In this document: positions 8,289 through 16,813 of the stretch, one piece after another
How the letters are laid out: each line of letters opens with the position of its first letter
Numbering within the stretch: the stretch's first letter is position 1
Source of the DNA: Roseivirga sp. UBA6061
GTDB taxonomy: Bacteria; Bacteroidota; Bacteroidia; Cytophagales; Cyclobacteriaceae
DNA: 64,000 bases
Assembly: GCA_002427745.1 (NCBI GenBank)
Contig: DIYF01000147.1
Coordinates: forward strand, 1-64,000
Direction: 5' to 3'
Notes under the pieces: model-generated
Database searches by the model: none
The model's input: only the letters and a program-made list of their open reading frames with translations
Told to the model about the DNA's origin: nothing
Made by a program: the position numbers and the translations under genes

Positions 8289-9741
8289 TTCTTCCAGAGC
8301 AGGTGTATGGCTCCGCTTTACAGCTTTCCTGTTACTTGGCTATGCACTGGCGGGACCTGTAAGACTTAGCTTTTACTTTTATGCCAAACCCTTCTGGGAT
8401 TTGTTAATAGACGGAGTGCTTGTAGTCGCTGCCGCGGTACTGGCGTTAAAGTGGCTGGGTGAAAAGGGCAGAGGGCTCGCAGTACTCATTCCTGTTCTGG
8501 CACTCAGTTGGATGAGGGTGGAGTACATGCTGTTTTCCAGGGGCGAGATTTTTTCAATCTTTTCTTACCTCTTTATCGCACTTTGGGGAATTGGTTTTGC
8601 TGCTGCCTGGCGATTACCTAGAAAAAAGGAGGTGAAATCCGGAGCATCGGTATTGCCTGCTGTGAGCCTGATTGGTGGTTTGCTCCTGGGCTTTGTCAGC
8701 TGGTTCTATATCTTCATTGTAGCTATTTCGATCATTTTTGTCCTTGGTTTATCCGGCTATTCGGTAACTCTGAAGTTAAGCAAGGGAATTATATCGTACC
8801 CACTGGGCGGGGTGATGGCTGTCTTTGTGTTTCTGATTTCCTGGATATTACCCATTCCGCGCTTTTTTAAGAGCCAGGAAAAGTTTCATGATAAGGTGGT
8901 TTACTCTCGTGTCACACGTTTTCAGAAGCTTGACATTACAGAATGGAAGGGCAATTACTGGTTTTATCAGGATGGGATTAACCAATTCAGTTCTATTGAT
9001 TCATGGTTGTACTTCGAGCCTTTTGCACATCCGGTCATGCAACTGACAGAACCCGGGGCCAGAGTGTTAATAATAGGCGGGGAGAACGGAATGCTCGCCA
9101 GGGAGTTGCTGAAATATGAGGATGTGCTGGTGGACCTGGTGGCAGTAGATCGTGAGTATCTGACTTTATCAAGGGACTTGTCCTATTTGACAGCATTACG
9201 GGGAGACGTCTTTGAAGAAGACCGCTTTTCAGTAATTCATGCCTCGGTTATCAAAACGATCGTTGATGCCAATGGAGGCTATGATGCAATTTTTGTCGAT
9301 GTCCCTGATCCGATTGACATTGAGTTAAATCGCTATTTCACCAAGGAGTTTTATGAGCTGTGCCACGATGGACTGAAAGAAAACGGGCTGATCGTTACGC
9401 AGTCCGGAAGCCCTTATTTTGCTACCACAGCTTTCAGGTCCATTCAAAAAACAATGGAAGCCGCAAACTTTCAGGTACAGGCCTATCATAACCAGATATT
9501 GACGTTAGGAGAGTGGGCCTGGACGATTGGTGCCAAGACAGAACAAAAATCTGACTTAAACATGGCATTGAAAGCATTGACTTTTGATAGTGTTCAGACG
9601 CAATGGATCAATAACGAAGCCATGCAGATGATGCTCAGCTTTGGCAAAGCTTATGTGGTGACCGGGGATGTGAAAATCAATACCATTAAAGAACCTGTGA
9701 TTTATAAATACTATAACCAGGGGAATTATCAGTTGCAATAG
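8281..9741 (+). CDS. Membrane-anchored spermidine-synthase-like protein, diverged copy
   Basis: 486 aa from the ATG at 8281, chosen because it overlaps the channel stop (ATGAATAG); an upstream in-frame ATG at 8236 would lie inside the channel gene. About six membrane segments fill residues 1-200. They are followed by an aminopropyltransferase domain clearly paralogous to the protein at 12973-14511: shared tail ALTFD..QTQWIN.E.M and YKYY. Substrate motifs are altered: the usual GGGDG is GGENG (near 266-270) and YHE is YFE. The catalytic-loop Asp is kept (FVDVPDP). It could be an altered-specificity or inactive partner of the other synthase. Confidence 0.75.
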   Translation: MNSSSRAGVWLRFTAFLLLGYALAGPVRLSFYFYAKPFWDLLIDGVLVVAAAVLALKWLGEKGRGLAVLIPVLALSWMRVEYMLFSRGEIFSIFSYLFIALWGIGFAAAWRLPRKKEVKSGASVLPAVSLIGGLLLGFVSWFYIFIVAISIIFVLGLSGYSVTLKLSKGIISYPLGGVMAVFVFLISWILPIPRFFKSQEKFHDKVVYSRVTRFQKLDITEWKGNYWFYQDGINQFSSIDSWLYFEPFAHPVMQLTEPGARVLIIGGENGMLARELLKYEDVLVDLVAVDREYLTLSRDLSYLTALRGDVFEEDRFSVIHASVIKTIVDANGGYDAIFVDVPDPIDIELNRYFTKEFYELCHDGLKENGLIVTQSGSPYFATTAFRSIQKTMEAANFQVQAYHNQILTLGEWAWTIGAKTEQKSDLNMALKALTFDSVQTQWINNEAMQMMLSFGKAYVVTGDVKINTIKEPVIYKYYNQGNYQLQ

Positions 9742-9790
9742 TGAAGAGAGAACTGACGAAGACATCGGGTAGTTACGCAGCGTTAAACTC

Positions 9791-11290
9791 ATGAAAAGAA
9801 GAAGATTTATACAGCTTTCATCTCTGGCTACCCTGCCGGTGTTACTAAAGTCCTGTGACTGGATCGGGGGCAGTACTGACTTTGAAGTGACTGTTTTTAC
9901 TGACATCCATACAGGGCATCTTCTCTTTGAAAGTCAAAACTACCCTTCAGGCAGGACGGAGAAAACCGAAACCTTAGTCGTGGGGGGAGGCATTGCTGGC
10001 TTAAGTGCTGCCTGTCAACTGAAGGGGAAAGACTTCTTACTATGTGAGCTCTCTGATAACCTGGGAGGCACTTCGTCCTGGCATCAGCATGGCGACATCA
10101 CCTTTGCCCAGGGAGCACATTATGACCTGGCTTATCCTGCCAACTATGGAGAAGAAGTGTTAGGTCTGCTGGAATCTCTTGATATTATTGAATATCAGGG
10201 TTGGAAAGATGCCTGGTCCTTTAAAGACAGTCAGTATATCATCACGCATCGTAGAAAGAGTCAGTGCTTTGACAAAGGGGCTTTCAGAGAAGAGGTGCTA
10301 CCCAAAGGTGAGCTCAGTGCTTCTTTCTATAAGCTGATATCGGAGTACGATGGGGCTATGAGAATGCCTACCAGGTTGATTGACCCCGCTTACCGAGAGT
10401 TGAATCAGCTAAGCTTTATTGATTTTCTCAAAGACAGAATACAGCTGACCCCAGAATTCATACGCGGTCTGGATTATCACATGCTGGACGACTGGGGAGG
10501 AAAGGCCCATCAGGTTTCTGCCCTGGCCGGGGTTCACTATTTCGCCTGCCGACCTTACTACACTCAGGTGGTTGACCTTTTCTCACCTCCTAAAGGGAAT
10601 GGCTATTTTATCGAGAAGATGGCAGCAGTGCATAATCAAGAACTCCTGACGCGTCATTTGGTGAAGTCCATTACTGAAAAAGATAAGGGCTTTGAGGCAG
10701 AGGTGATAGATATTACCAATAAGGTTATCAGGAAAATACAAGCCAATAATGTGGTGTATGCAGGTCAAAAGCATGCCCTGAAATATATCATGCCTGATCA
10801 GTATGCGCTCTTTGCATCCAACGAATATGCTCCCTGGCTGGTGTTGAACTTTATTCTGAAAGATGAGCTTCCTGGCCCGGGCTACTGGCAAAATGAGATG
10901 CTCACAGAAGATGAAACCTTTATGGGCTTTGTCGACTCTGATCTGCAGCATACCTCTGAAGAGGGTAAACGTGTGCTGACTGCATACTACTGCCTTCCTC
11001 CTTCATCGCGCGAAGATTTACGCAATGTAGAGGCGAATAAGGAAGTGATTGCCGAAAAGACACTGGGTTATCTCAATCAATACTTTAAGAGAGACATTGG
11101 TCCTTTGGTGGAGCATGTTTACATAAAGGTGATGGGACATGCCATGCCTGTGCCAGGGCCAGGCTATCTTTTCGATGATAAGAACGATAAAAGAAAGCAC
11201 AAACATCTCACTTTTGCCGGGGTAGATAATGGCCGTTTACCCTTGCTTTTTGAAGCCGTGGATTCAGGTCTGGAAGCCCTGAAATTCTGA
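9791..11290 (+). CDS. FAD-dependent oxidoreductase (amine-oxidase-like), Tat-type lipoprotein
   Basis: 499 aa. The N-terminus KRRRFIQLSSLATLPVLLKSC combines a twin-arginine-like motif with a lipobox (Cys22), suggesting export of a folded flavoprotein and lipid anchoring. The dinucleotide motif VVGGGIAGLSAACQL (about 62-76), followed by LCELSDNLGG, is the FAD fold of flavin amine oxidoreductases. A C-terminal FAGVDNGRLPLLFEAVDSGLEA segment closes the FAD site. It sits just after an aminopropyltransferase-like gene, so oxidation of a polyamine is a reasonable inference, but the substrate is not proven. Confidence 0.75.
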   Translation: MKRRRFIQLSSLATLPVLLKSCDWIGGSTDFEVTVFTDIHTGHLLFESQNYPSGRTEKTETLVVGGGIAGLSAACQLKGKDFLLCELSDNLGGTSSWHQHGDITFAQGAHYDLAYPANYGEEVLGLLESLDIIEYQGWKDAWSFKDSQYIITHRRKSQCFDKGAFREEVLPKGELSASFYKLISEYDGAMRMPTRLIDPAYRELNQLSFIDFLKDRIQLTPEFIRGLDYHMLDDWGGKAHQVSALAGVHYFACRPYYTQVVDLFSPPKGNGYFIEKMAAVHNQELLTRHLVKSITEKDKGFEAEVIDITNKVIRKIQANNVVYAGQKHALKYIMPDQYALFASNEYAPWLVLNFILKDELPGPGYWQNEMLTEDETFMGFVDSDLQHTSEEGKRVLTAYYCLPPSSREDLRNVEANKEVIAEKTLGYLNQYFKRDIGPLVEHVYIKVMGHAMPVPGPGYLFDDKNDKRKHKHLTFAGVDNGRLPLLFEAVDSGLEALKF

Positions 11291-11382
11291 TCCGGAGCGG
11301 GTTGCCCTCAAAAAAGGATAAAGGGTTTATTCTGATGACCAAATGAGCTCTTCTTCTCATCTTTCTTATTAATTTCATCGCA

Positions 11383-11841
11383 ATGATTACGCAATCTCTC
11401 CCGGTTTCTTCCAACGACCTGATGGCCTTTGATTTTGATCAGCTGGCATCAGAAATACTGGAGGAAGTGCCTGTTTTGACCGGTAAAATTGTCAAAGGAG
11501 CAGGGGTAGATGAGCCGCAGGCGAAACCACTACTGGAAGAGGTTTTACGTTTCCTGTTCCTGATTGGCGCCTGCCGTCAAAAACTGACCCCATCACTGGT
11601 AGTCGATATGGCCTGGCATGAACTGATTTTGTGTACAAGGCTCTATCATGCCTTATGTGAGAAGTATTTCAATCGGTACATTCATCATCATCCGGGGGGC
11701 AAGGAGGAAAGTAATCAACAACAATTTCAATTAACACATAAGCTTTACAGAGACTTTATTGGCGAGCCGCCTGAACAGTTTTGGGGTAAGAATCCTCTTT
11801 CCGATGTTCAAAGCAGCTGCGGAGTGTGTGAAGCCATTTAA
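11383..11841 (+). CDS. Glycine-rich-domain (GRDP/DUF1399-like) protein
   Basis: 152 aa, soluble, with no signal peptide. The motif VVDMAWHELILCTRLYHALCEKYF then IHHHPGG (about 84-112) resembles the helical repeat of GRDP/DUF1399 proteins, with a Trp-His pair and an Arg/Tyr pair. It ends in a cysteine-containing SSCGVCEAI. The function of bacterial members is unknown. It is followed 14 nt later by the Ser/Cys-tailed protein, and the two probably act together. Confidence 0.6.
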   Translation: MITQSLPVSSNDLMAFDFDQLASEILEEVPVLTGKIVKGAGVDEPQAKPLLEEVLRFLFLIGACRQKLTPSLVVDMAWHELILCTRLYHALCEKYFNRYIHHHPGGKEESNQQQFQLTHKLYRDFIGEPPEQFWGKNPLSDVQSSCGVCEAI

Positions 11842-11854
11842 CCTGACCCTATAA

Positions 11855-12943
11855 ATGTATTTTAGTTCACGACTGACTGTTGATCCTTCGCAACTTACCA
11901 GGATAGAAAAAGTAGAACCTACCAAGGCTTTTAAAAGACTTCTTCACTTTATGACGGGCGGAGCAGTGGCCGACAAAGTAGAGCACGAAACCTTTGCTGC
12001 CGTTTCTGTCCTTCAGCAGTTTAACCGCCTTTTCTGGTCGCTGAACATCGATAACATTGTGAGGCTGTCCCACGATGATATTGATATTTATGAAGACCTG
12101 GAAGGCAGGAAAGGAGACCTGAAGGAAGCCCTTGATAAGTATGAGCTCACAGTGAATGATGCCATGTCTGAGCTTTTCAAAACCATTCACCTGGTACTGG
12201 AGCATGAGGACGCAAACTTCATCTACCTGATCGAAATTGACATTAACAGAAGCCATGATGTAGGGGAATATCCCATAGAGCTGGCGGTGAACGCCATGCT
12301 TAAGGAATTTAAAGCAAAGCCTGGAGAAAATGCCGATGGGCTAAAAGCAAGGATGAAGGATAAATTCCTGAATCAGGAGGTTTATGAGGGCTTTTTAACT
12401 GAAAAGAGGGTAGCCTTTGATGGCTTTATCAGTCAGGTGGAAATGGATATTCGCAAGCACATCAAGATTGATGATATTAAGGTAGATACTAATCTGCGCA
12501 TGATTGTACCCAAAGAGAAAGCCGAGCGTCCGAAATCAATCAGGCGCAAGGTCAGAGGTGGTGCTGGTGGTGGCCCCATCTACGATGGTTATCATGGCTT
12601 TGACGATGTGATTTTCTACGGACTCCTTTGGTCTGCCATGGCGCACGACCACCATATCCATGTGCCTGAATCTACCCTGATGAGTGAAGAAGGAGACGTT
12701 ATAGGGAGTATTGATGAAGGGGGGATGGATGCCGGAGAGGCAACCCTGTTCAATGACTCTGCCAGTTATGACGATCGTATCTCTGACTTCGAATCGAGTA
12801 CGGTAGAAATGGACTCCGTTTCATCCGATTCGGGTAGTAGCTGGTTCAGTGACTTCACCGGAGGTGACTGGGGAGGAGATAGCAGCTCGTCATGCAGTAG
12901 CTGCTCCAGTTGTTCCAGCTGTAGTAGTTGTGGAGGGGACTAG
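11855..12943 (+). CDS. Unknown protein with a repeated Ser-Ser-Cys tail
   Basis: 362 aa, family not recognised. The first 225 residues are charged and mostly helical. A short Gly-rich linker (RGGAGGGP) and a His-rich stretch (MAHDHHIHVP) follow. The C-terminal 70 residues are acidic and Ser-rich and end in five consecutive SSC units before GGD (Cys at about 347, 350, 353, 356, 359). No signal peptide or membrane helix is evident. Short Cys-rich tails also occur in some GRDP-associated membrane proteins. The tail could bind metal or be modified or disulfide-linked; this is inference. Confidence 0.6.
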   Translation: MYFSSRLTVDPSQLTRIEKVEPTKAFKRLLHFMTGGAVADKVEHETFAAVSVLQQFNRLFWSLNIDNIVRLSHDDIDIYEDLEGRKGDLKEALDKYELTVNDAMSELFKTIHLVLEHEDANFIYLIEIDINRSHDVGEYPIELAVNAMLKEFKAKPGENADGLKARMKDKFLNQEVYEGFLTEKRVAFDGFISQVEMDIRKHIKIDDIKVDTNLRMIVPKEKAERPKSIRRKVRGGAGGGPIYDGYHGFDDVIFYGLLWSAMAHDHHIHVPESTLMSEEGDVIGSIDEGGMDAGEATLFNDSASYDDRISDFESSTVEMDSVSSDSGSSWFSDFTGGDWGGDSSSSCSSCSSCSSCSSCGGD

Positions 12944-12972
12944 GCTTTTTTGTCTCGAAGAAATAAGGCAGG

Positions 12973-14511
12973 CTAGTACAAATCCCACTTACCATTGAGG
13001 TAGTATTTATAGAGCACCGGGTTGTGAATCTTGTTCACCTCTACAGGTTTGTCATCGTCTGGAAATACCTTTTTTCCAAAAGAGGTGATCAGGGTCATCG
13101 ATTCATGATTGATCCATTGGGTTTCTATTCCATCAAAGGTAAGTGCCTGTAGTGCCTTTTTGAGTACTTCTTTATCACCCGCTTTGGCGCCCAGTACCCA
13201 GCCCCATTCTCCCAGCGTGACCACCTGATTGTGCAATGGTGCCGTAGTAAAGCCGGCTTCCTCCAGCGTCACATCAATACAATTAAAGGCCCTGGCTGCA
13301 TAATAAGGACTGCCGGCCTGTGTAGTGATGATGCCATGCGGCCTGAGTCGGTTGTAACATAACTTGTAAAACTCGTAAGAATATAACCTGCCGAGCTCCA
13401 CCGTTTTGGGGTCTGGCAGGTCAATGATGATCGCATCAAAGAACTGTCTTTGATTTTCCATCCAGGTATAGCCATCGGCATTCACAATCTCTACCTTCTC
13501 ATGGTTAAGGGCATTTTGATTCATGGTAACCAGCCAGTCATGGGTCTGCCCCAGTTCGGTCATTTTAGGGTCCAGGTCTACCAACGTAATCTTTTCTACC
13601 GAGCTGTATTTCAGGATTTCGCGCACTGCTCCGCCATCTCCTCCACCTAAAACCAGGATATGTTTCGGCTCTTTGAGCAAACTCATAACCGGGTGCACGA
13701 GAGGTTCGTGGTACATAACCTCATCTATTGAGCTCAGCTGCTGATTTCCATTGATAAAGAGCCAGAAGTCTTCCTGTGATTGTGTGATAACAATACGCTG
13801 ATACTTTGTTTGCTCAGAATATACTACCCTGTCTTTGTAGCGAATCTCTTCTCCGTAGTCGATGATTGACTTGGCGTAAGTCACCCCAGCTGCCAGGATG
13901 ATGATGACGACTGAAATGAGTCCGATAAGCTGCCGCTTGATACTTTGCTCCAGCGAGCTCCAGAGAATGTAAATCAGCAGGCAGGCTACCATAAAGTTGA
14001 TAGCCCCGAGGATAAAGGGCGTATAAGTAAGTCCCAGGTAGGGCAGGCCCACAAAAGCAAAGAACACGCCTCCCAGCAGACTGCCGTAATAGTCTTTCTC
14101 CATAACGGAAGAGACATTCACCTTGAGCTCTTCAAATTCATCGTTCAACCGCATCACAATGGGTATTTCCATACCGATCAGCAGGCCTACCAGAATACTC
14201 AGTCCATAGATGATAAAGCTGTTATCACCATAGTAAGCAGAGCTGATATAGGTAATGACCGACACAAAAGCAGTGAGCAATGAGAGCGTGAACTCTATGT
14301 AGATAAACTTCTGAAGGAGTTTTGTATTAATGTACCGGCTGATACGGCTACCAAAGCCCATGGAGAAGAGCATAATAGACACAATCATGGTCCATTGAAA
14401 CACAGAGTCTCCCAGAAAGTAAGTGGCCAGCGTAGACAGCACATATTCTGCCACGATACCTGAAAGTCCCGTGGCAAAAAGCGCCAGCTTGAGTATGTTT
14501 GATTTTGACAT
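12973..14511 (-). CDS. Membrane-anchored spermidine synthase (polyamine aminopropyltransferase)
   Basis: 512 aa. About seven membrane segments occupy residues 1-210. The aminopropyltransferase domain has intact motifs: DEVMYHEPLVHPVM, LVLGGGDGGAVREIL (about 283-297), VDLDPKM and the catalytic-loop IIDLPDP. It should transfer aminopropyl groups from decarboxylated SAM to an amine at the inner membrane face. It is the last gene of the minus-strand block and converges with the Ser/Cys-tailed gene. Its ATG overlaps the DUF559 stop by one base. No SAM decarboxylase gene is in the window. Confidence 0.88.
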   Translation of the reverse strand: MSKSNILKLALFATGLSGIVAEYVLSTLATYFLGDSVFQWTMIVSIMLFSMGFGSRISRYINTKLLQKFIYIEFTLSLLTAFVSVITYISSAYYGDNSFIIYGLSILVGLLIGMEIPIVMRLNDEFEELKVNVSSVMEKDYYGSLLGGVFFAFVGLPYLGLTYTPFILGAINFMVACLLIYILWSSLEQSIKRQLIGLISVVIIILAAGVTYAKSIIDYGEEIRYKDRVVYSEQTKYQRIVITQSQEDFWLFINGNQQLSSIDEVMYHEPLVHPVMSLLKEPKHILVLGGGDGGAVREILKYSSVEKITLVDLDPKMTELGQTHDWLVTMNQNALNHEKVEIVNADGYTWMENQRQFFDAIIIDLPDPKTVELGRLYSYEFYKLCYNRLRPHGIITTQAGSPYYAARAFNCIDVTLEEAGFTTAPLHNQVVTLGEWGWVLGAKAGDKEVLKKALQALTFDGIETQWINHESMTLITSFGKKVFPDDDKPVEVNKIHNPVLYKYYLNGKWDLY

Positions 14512-14921
14512 TATGCTAGACGGCCGGGTAGTGGTTTGCCTTCGTTCTTTGCTTCGAATGTCTTAATCCAGTCGTGGATCATATGGAAGGCTGAGTTCAC
14601 ATCTTCTCTGACCACTTCGTCTCTTATTCGAATAAACGATATACCGAGTTTTTCGAGCTTTGATTGTCTTATTTCATCACGGGCAATAGCCTCATCATGG
14701 TCATGACTGGATCCATCAATCTCGACAGCTAACATTAAGTCTTTACAGTAAAAATCCACTATGTAGTTGAGAATAGGTCTCTGCCTGTCAAAGTCATAAC
14801 CCAGCATTCGCTTTTGTTTTAGAATATTCCAAACCATCACTTCTCCCAGAGTCATATTTCTCCTGAGTTTTCTTGCTAGCTCTTTGAGTTTCGGGTTGTA
14901 AGGGAGTATTCTGCGCTTCAA
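14511..14921 (-). CDS. DUF559 (Vsr-like) endonuclease-domain protein
   Basis: 136 aa. The start is TTG, giving MKRRILPYNPKLKELARKLR, the usual beginning of this family. The restriction-like core is visible: WNILKQKRMLGYDFDRQRPILNYIVDFYC, then LMLAVEIDGSSHD with the catalytic Asp/Glu pattern, then KLGISFIRIRDEEV-type sequence. Such proteins are scattered genes, often next to short GC-rich repeats. Here two inverted palindromic repeats lie directly upstream and the gene splits the DUF350 and spermidine synthase genes, so I read it as inserted cargo and not part of the polyamine pathway. Confidence 0.85.
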   Translation of the reverse strand: MKRRILPYNPKLKELARKLRRNMTLGEVMVWNILKQKRMLGYDFDRQRPILNYIVDFYCKDLMLAVEIDGSSHDHDEAIARDEIRQSKLEKLGISFIRIRDEVVREDVNSAFHMIHDWIKTFEAKNEGKPLPGRLA

Positions 14922-14922
14922 G

Positions 14923-14957
14923 ATCCACCCCCATCCCCTCCCTGGAGGGGAGTGATT
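14923..14957 (-). repeat. GC-rich palindromic repeat, copy B, upstream of DUF559
   Basis: On the plus strand CCACCCCCATCCCCTCC is followed by TGGAGGGG, making an internal hairpin (CCCCTCC / GGAGGGG). It matches copy A at 15013-15047 in opposite orientation and ends one base before the DUF559 TTG start. Confidence 0.75.
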
Positions 14958-15012
14958 TGTGCGTGCAATTGCCTGAGATAGAATAACATGCTTTAGTCTC
15001 TATGAAATGAGA

Positions 15013-15047
15013 AATTCCCCTCCTTTGGAGGGGCTAGGGGTGGGTTT
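15013..15047 (-). repeat. GC-rich palindromic repeat, copy A, abutting the DUF350 stop
   Basis: On the minus strand CCCACCCCTAGCCCCTCC then AAAGGAGGGG. It has the same consensus as copy B, inverted relative to it, about 55 bp apart. It begins at the TAA stop codon of the DUF350 gene. Together the two copies bracket a 55-bp spacer and look like a REP-type element. Confidence 0.75.
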
Positions 15048-15930
15048 AAAGTGCCCAGGTAATCAATACAGACCCTCCGATATAGGCAAAAGCCTCTACC
15101 AGGGCAGCACCTTTATTAGGGTGCTCCTGATTGATGATCTCATCAGTAAGCTTTTGACCCGGCAATAAGATCTTGTCAGTAAGGAACCTCGCCAGTGGCA
15201 GAAACAGTAAGCCAATACCTACGTCCAGCCCGACATCCTCCAGGGTCACGATCCAGCTGTCGAAATCATGCATCAGGGCATAACGGATAAGATTGGCTAT
15301 GGCAATGATGGCTCCTGCCATACCAATACCTGCTGCCACGTTGTCTTTTTCAATCTCGGCATGTACATCATAGGGTACCATGGCATTGTATACCCTCGAA
15401 GTAACGTACATCAGGGCCTGTCCGATCAGCCAGTAAATAATAGCGGTAACAATAGGACCACCCACGCTGTAATCATAGCCATCGCCATGAACAGCCCCCA
15501 GTACGATCAATCCTGTGGCCACAGCATTGGCACCTTCAATTACACCGGTGCCTACGTTGCGATCTTCCAGAATTTCTTTGCTTACACTGAACTTGCTCAG
15601 GATAAGCTTATCATTGATGATGATGGAAATATTGAGTAAGATAATGGTGAGAATACCATATACGCCAATATCCATCAGGTCTACAAAAAGCCCGTTGGAC
15701 TCGCCCATGGCAGCAGCACCAATGGCGAGTAAAAGACCTATGTAATAACCAACATAGGCGACAGAAAAGGCAAAATTATCCTTTTCTACCAGCTCTACAG
15801 CCACTTTGGTTTTAGGGTGAAAAAGCTGATAGGCGATTTTGCCTATATAGAATAATATAAAAGAAGCGGCCAGATAGGAGAGTGTGGTCAGTACGCCATC
15901 AAGCACATAGTCAAAAGTCAAAGTATCCAT
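15046..15930 (-). CDS. Membrane protein with two DUF350 (YjfL-like) domains
   Basis: 294 aa, about eight membrane helices arranged as two similar halves. Each half has the DUF350 pattern: DNFAFSVAYVGYYIGLLLAIGAA near residues 51-73 and KDNVAAGIGMAGAIIAIANLI near 195-215. E. coli YjfL, one DUF350 domain, lies in an operon with a PspA homologue and a glutathionylspermidine-synthase homologue. Here it lies with PspA, DUF4178 and spermidine synthase. Biochemical function is unknown; a channel or membrane sensor is a guess. Confidence 0.82.
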   Translation of the reverse strand: MDTLTFDYVLDGVLTTLSYLAASFILFYIGKIAYQLFHPKTKVAVELVEKDNFAFSVAYVGYYIGLLLAIGAAAMGESNGLFVDLMDIGVYGILTIILLNISIIINDKLILSKFSVSKEILEDRNVGTGVIEGANAVATGLIVLGAVHGDGYDYSVGGPIVTAIIYWLIGQALMYVTSRVYNAMVPYDVHAEIEKDNVAAGIGMAGAIIAIANLIRYALMHDFDSWIVTLEDVGLDVGIGLLFLPLARFLTDKILLPGQKLTDEIINQEHPNKGAALVEAFAYIGGSVLITWAL

Positions 15931-15960
15931 AATGATGTTAGTCTAAGGTTGATGCTGAAT

Positions 15961-16731
15961 TTATTTACCGTACCCTCCGCCTCGTGATCTTGAGCTGGAG
16001 CCCCGATATCTCGAAGAAGAACGTGATGTTCGCGATGAACTGGTGGAGGAGCGCTGAGCCCTGCTGTTTACGCGGTTTTTGAAATTCGAGCGATTCTGAC
16101 TCCAGGTAGAGCTACTGCGCGTGCTGCGATTGTAATCACTGTTCGTGCCGTAGTACCTTCGTCCCGAAACCCTTGGCCCGTAATAGGCTCTGCCACGGCC
16201 ATAGTAGTTGCCGCGATAGTCGTCATAATAAGACCTTCTGGCAGGGTAGGTCATCATATTGAACATCGCGTTCATAAAGGCGAACTTACCGTAGAAGGCC
16301 CAAAAACTGTTGCCGTTGCTGTCTTGCTGCCATGAACCGTATTTCTCATTACCGACATAGTTGCTGTATCCCGGAGGGCCTACAGTTTTGTTAAGCTGAC
16401 CGTCCTCTCCACGAGAGGCCAGCTCCATACCCATATCGTCCTGATGCTGCTTGAAGTAACTCTCGCTTACTTCCATCCAGTCAGTGATACTGTCAGTAGG
16501 TACACCGGGCTCTTTTTCCTGAATGATGCGATACTGATGATAGAAGTTTTCAACAAAGTTGCCTTCCACATTCATATCATAGAGCAGAATGGTAAAGACT
16601 CTGCCATCAGGCATATCTCTGATAATAGTGTCGGTGGGGTTCTTAATGAACCGGGTCCTTCTGTTTCCTCCGCCACAGGCCAGAAAAAGCGCAAGGGTAA
16701 GAGACAGAACGATAAGTGATGTACGTTTCAT
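15961..16731 (-). CDS. Lipoprotein with Arg/Ser/Tyr-rich C-terminal tail
   Basis: 256 aa. The signal ends at a lipobox (FLAC, Cys19). Residues 20-165 form a folded region with GYSNYVGNEKYGSW and a Phe/Met-rich AFYGKFAFMNAMF. From about residue 165 the sequence is low-complexity: Tyr/Gly/Arg repeats, then Ser/Arg repeats. The tail would be strongly basic and disordered in the periplasm, suited to binding anionic lipid, LPS or cell wall (inference). Its operon position, between DUF4178 and DUF350, matches that of YjfM in the E. coli yjf operon, although I see no DUF1190 similarity. Confidence 0.65.
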   Translation of the reverse strand: MKRTSLIVLSLTLALFLACGGGNRRTRFIKNPTDTIIRDMPDGRVFTILLYDMNVEGNFVENFYHQYRIIQEKEPGVPTDSITDWMEVSESYFKQHQDDMGMELASRGEDGQLNKTVGPPGYSNYVGNEKYGSWQQDSNGNSFWAFYGKFAFMNAMFNMMTYPARRSYYDDYRGNYYGRGRAYYGPRVSGRRYYGTNSDYNRSTRSSSTWSQNRSNFKNRVNSRAQRSSTSSSRTSRSSSRYRGSSSRSRGGGYGK

Positions 16732-16813
16732 TTTTTATTCATTTTACTTCTGCCATGCAGGCAGGAAGGTCAGTGTCTGGTTAAGTCTGTAAAAACAAAA
16801 CCGGATTACCCTT

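Noticed and set aside
12943..12973. Terminator between the converging Ser/Cys-tail and spermidine synthase genes
   Set aside because: A T-run is present but no convincing stem precedes it in the 29-bp gap.
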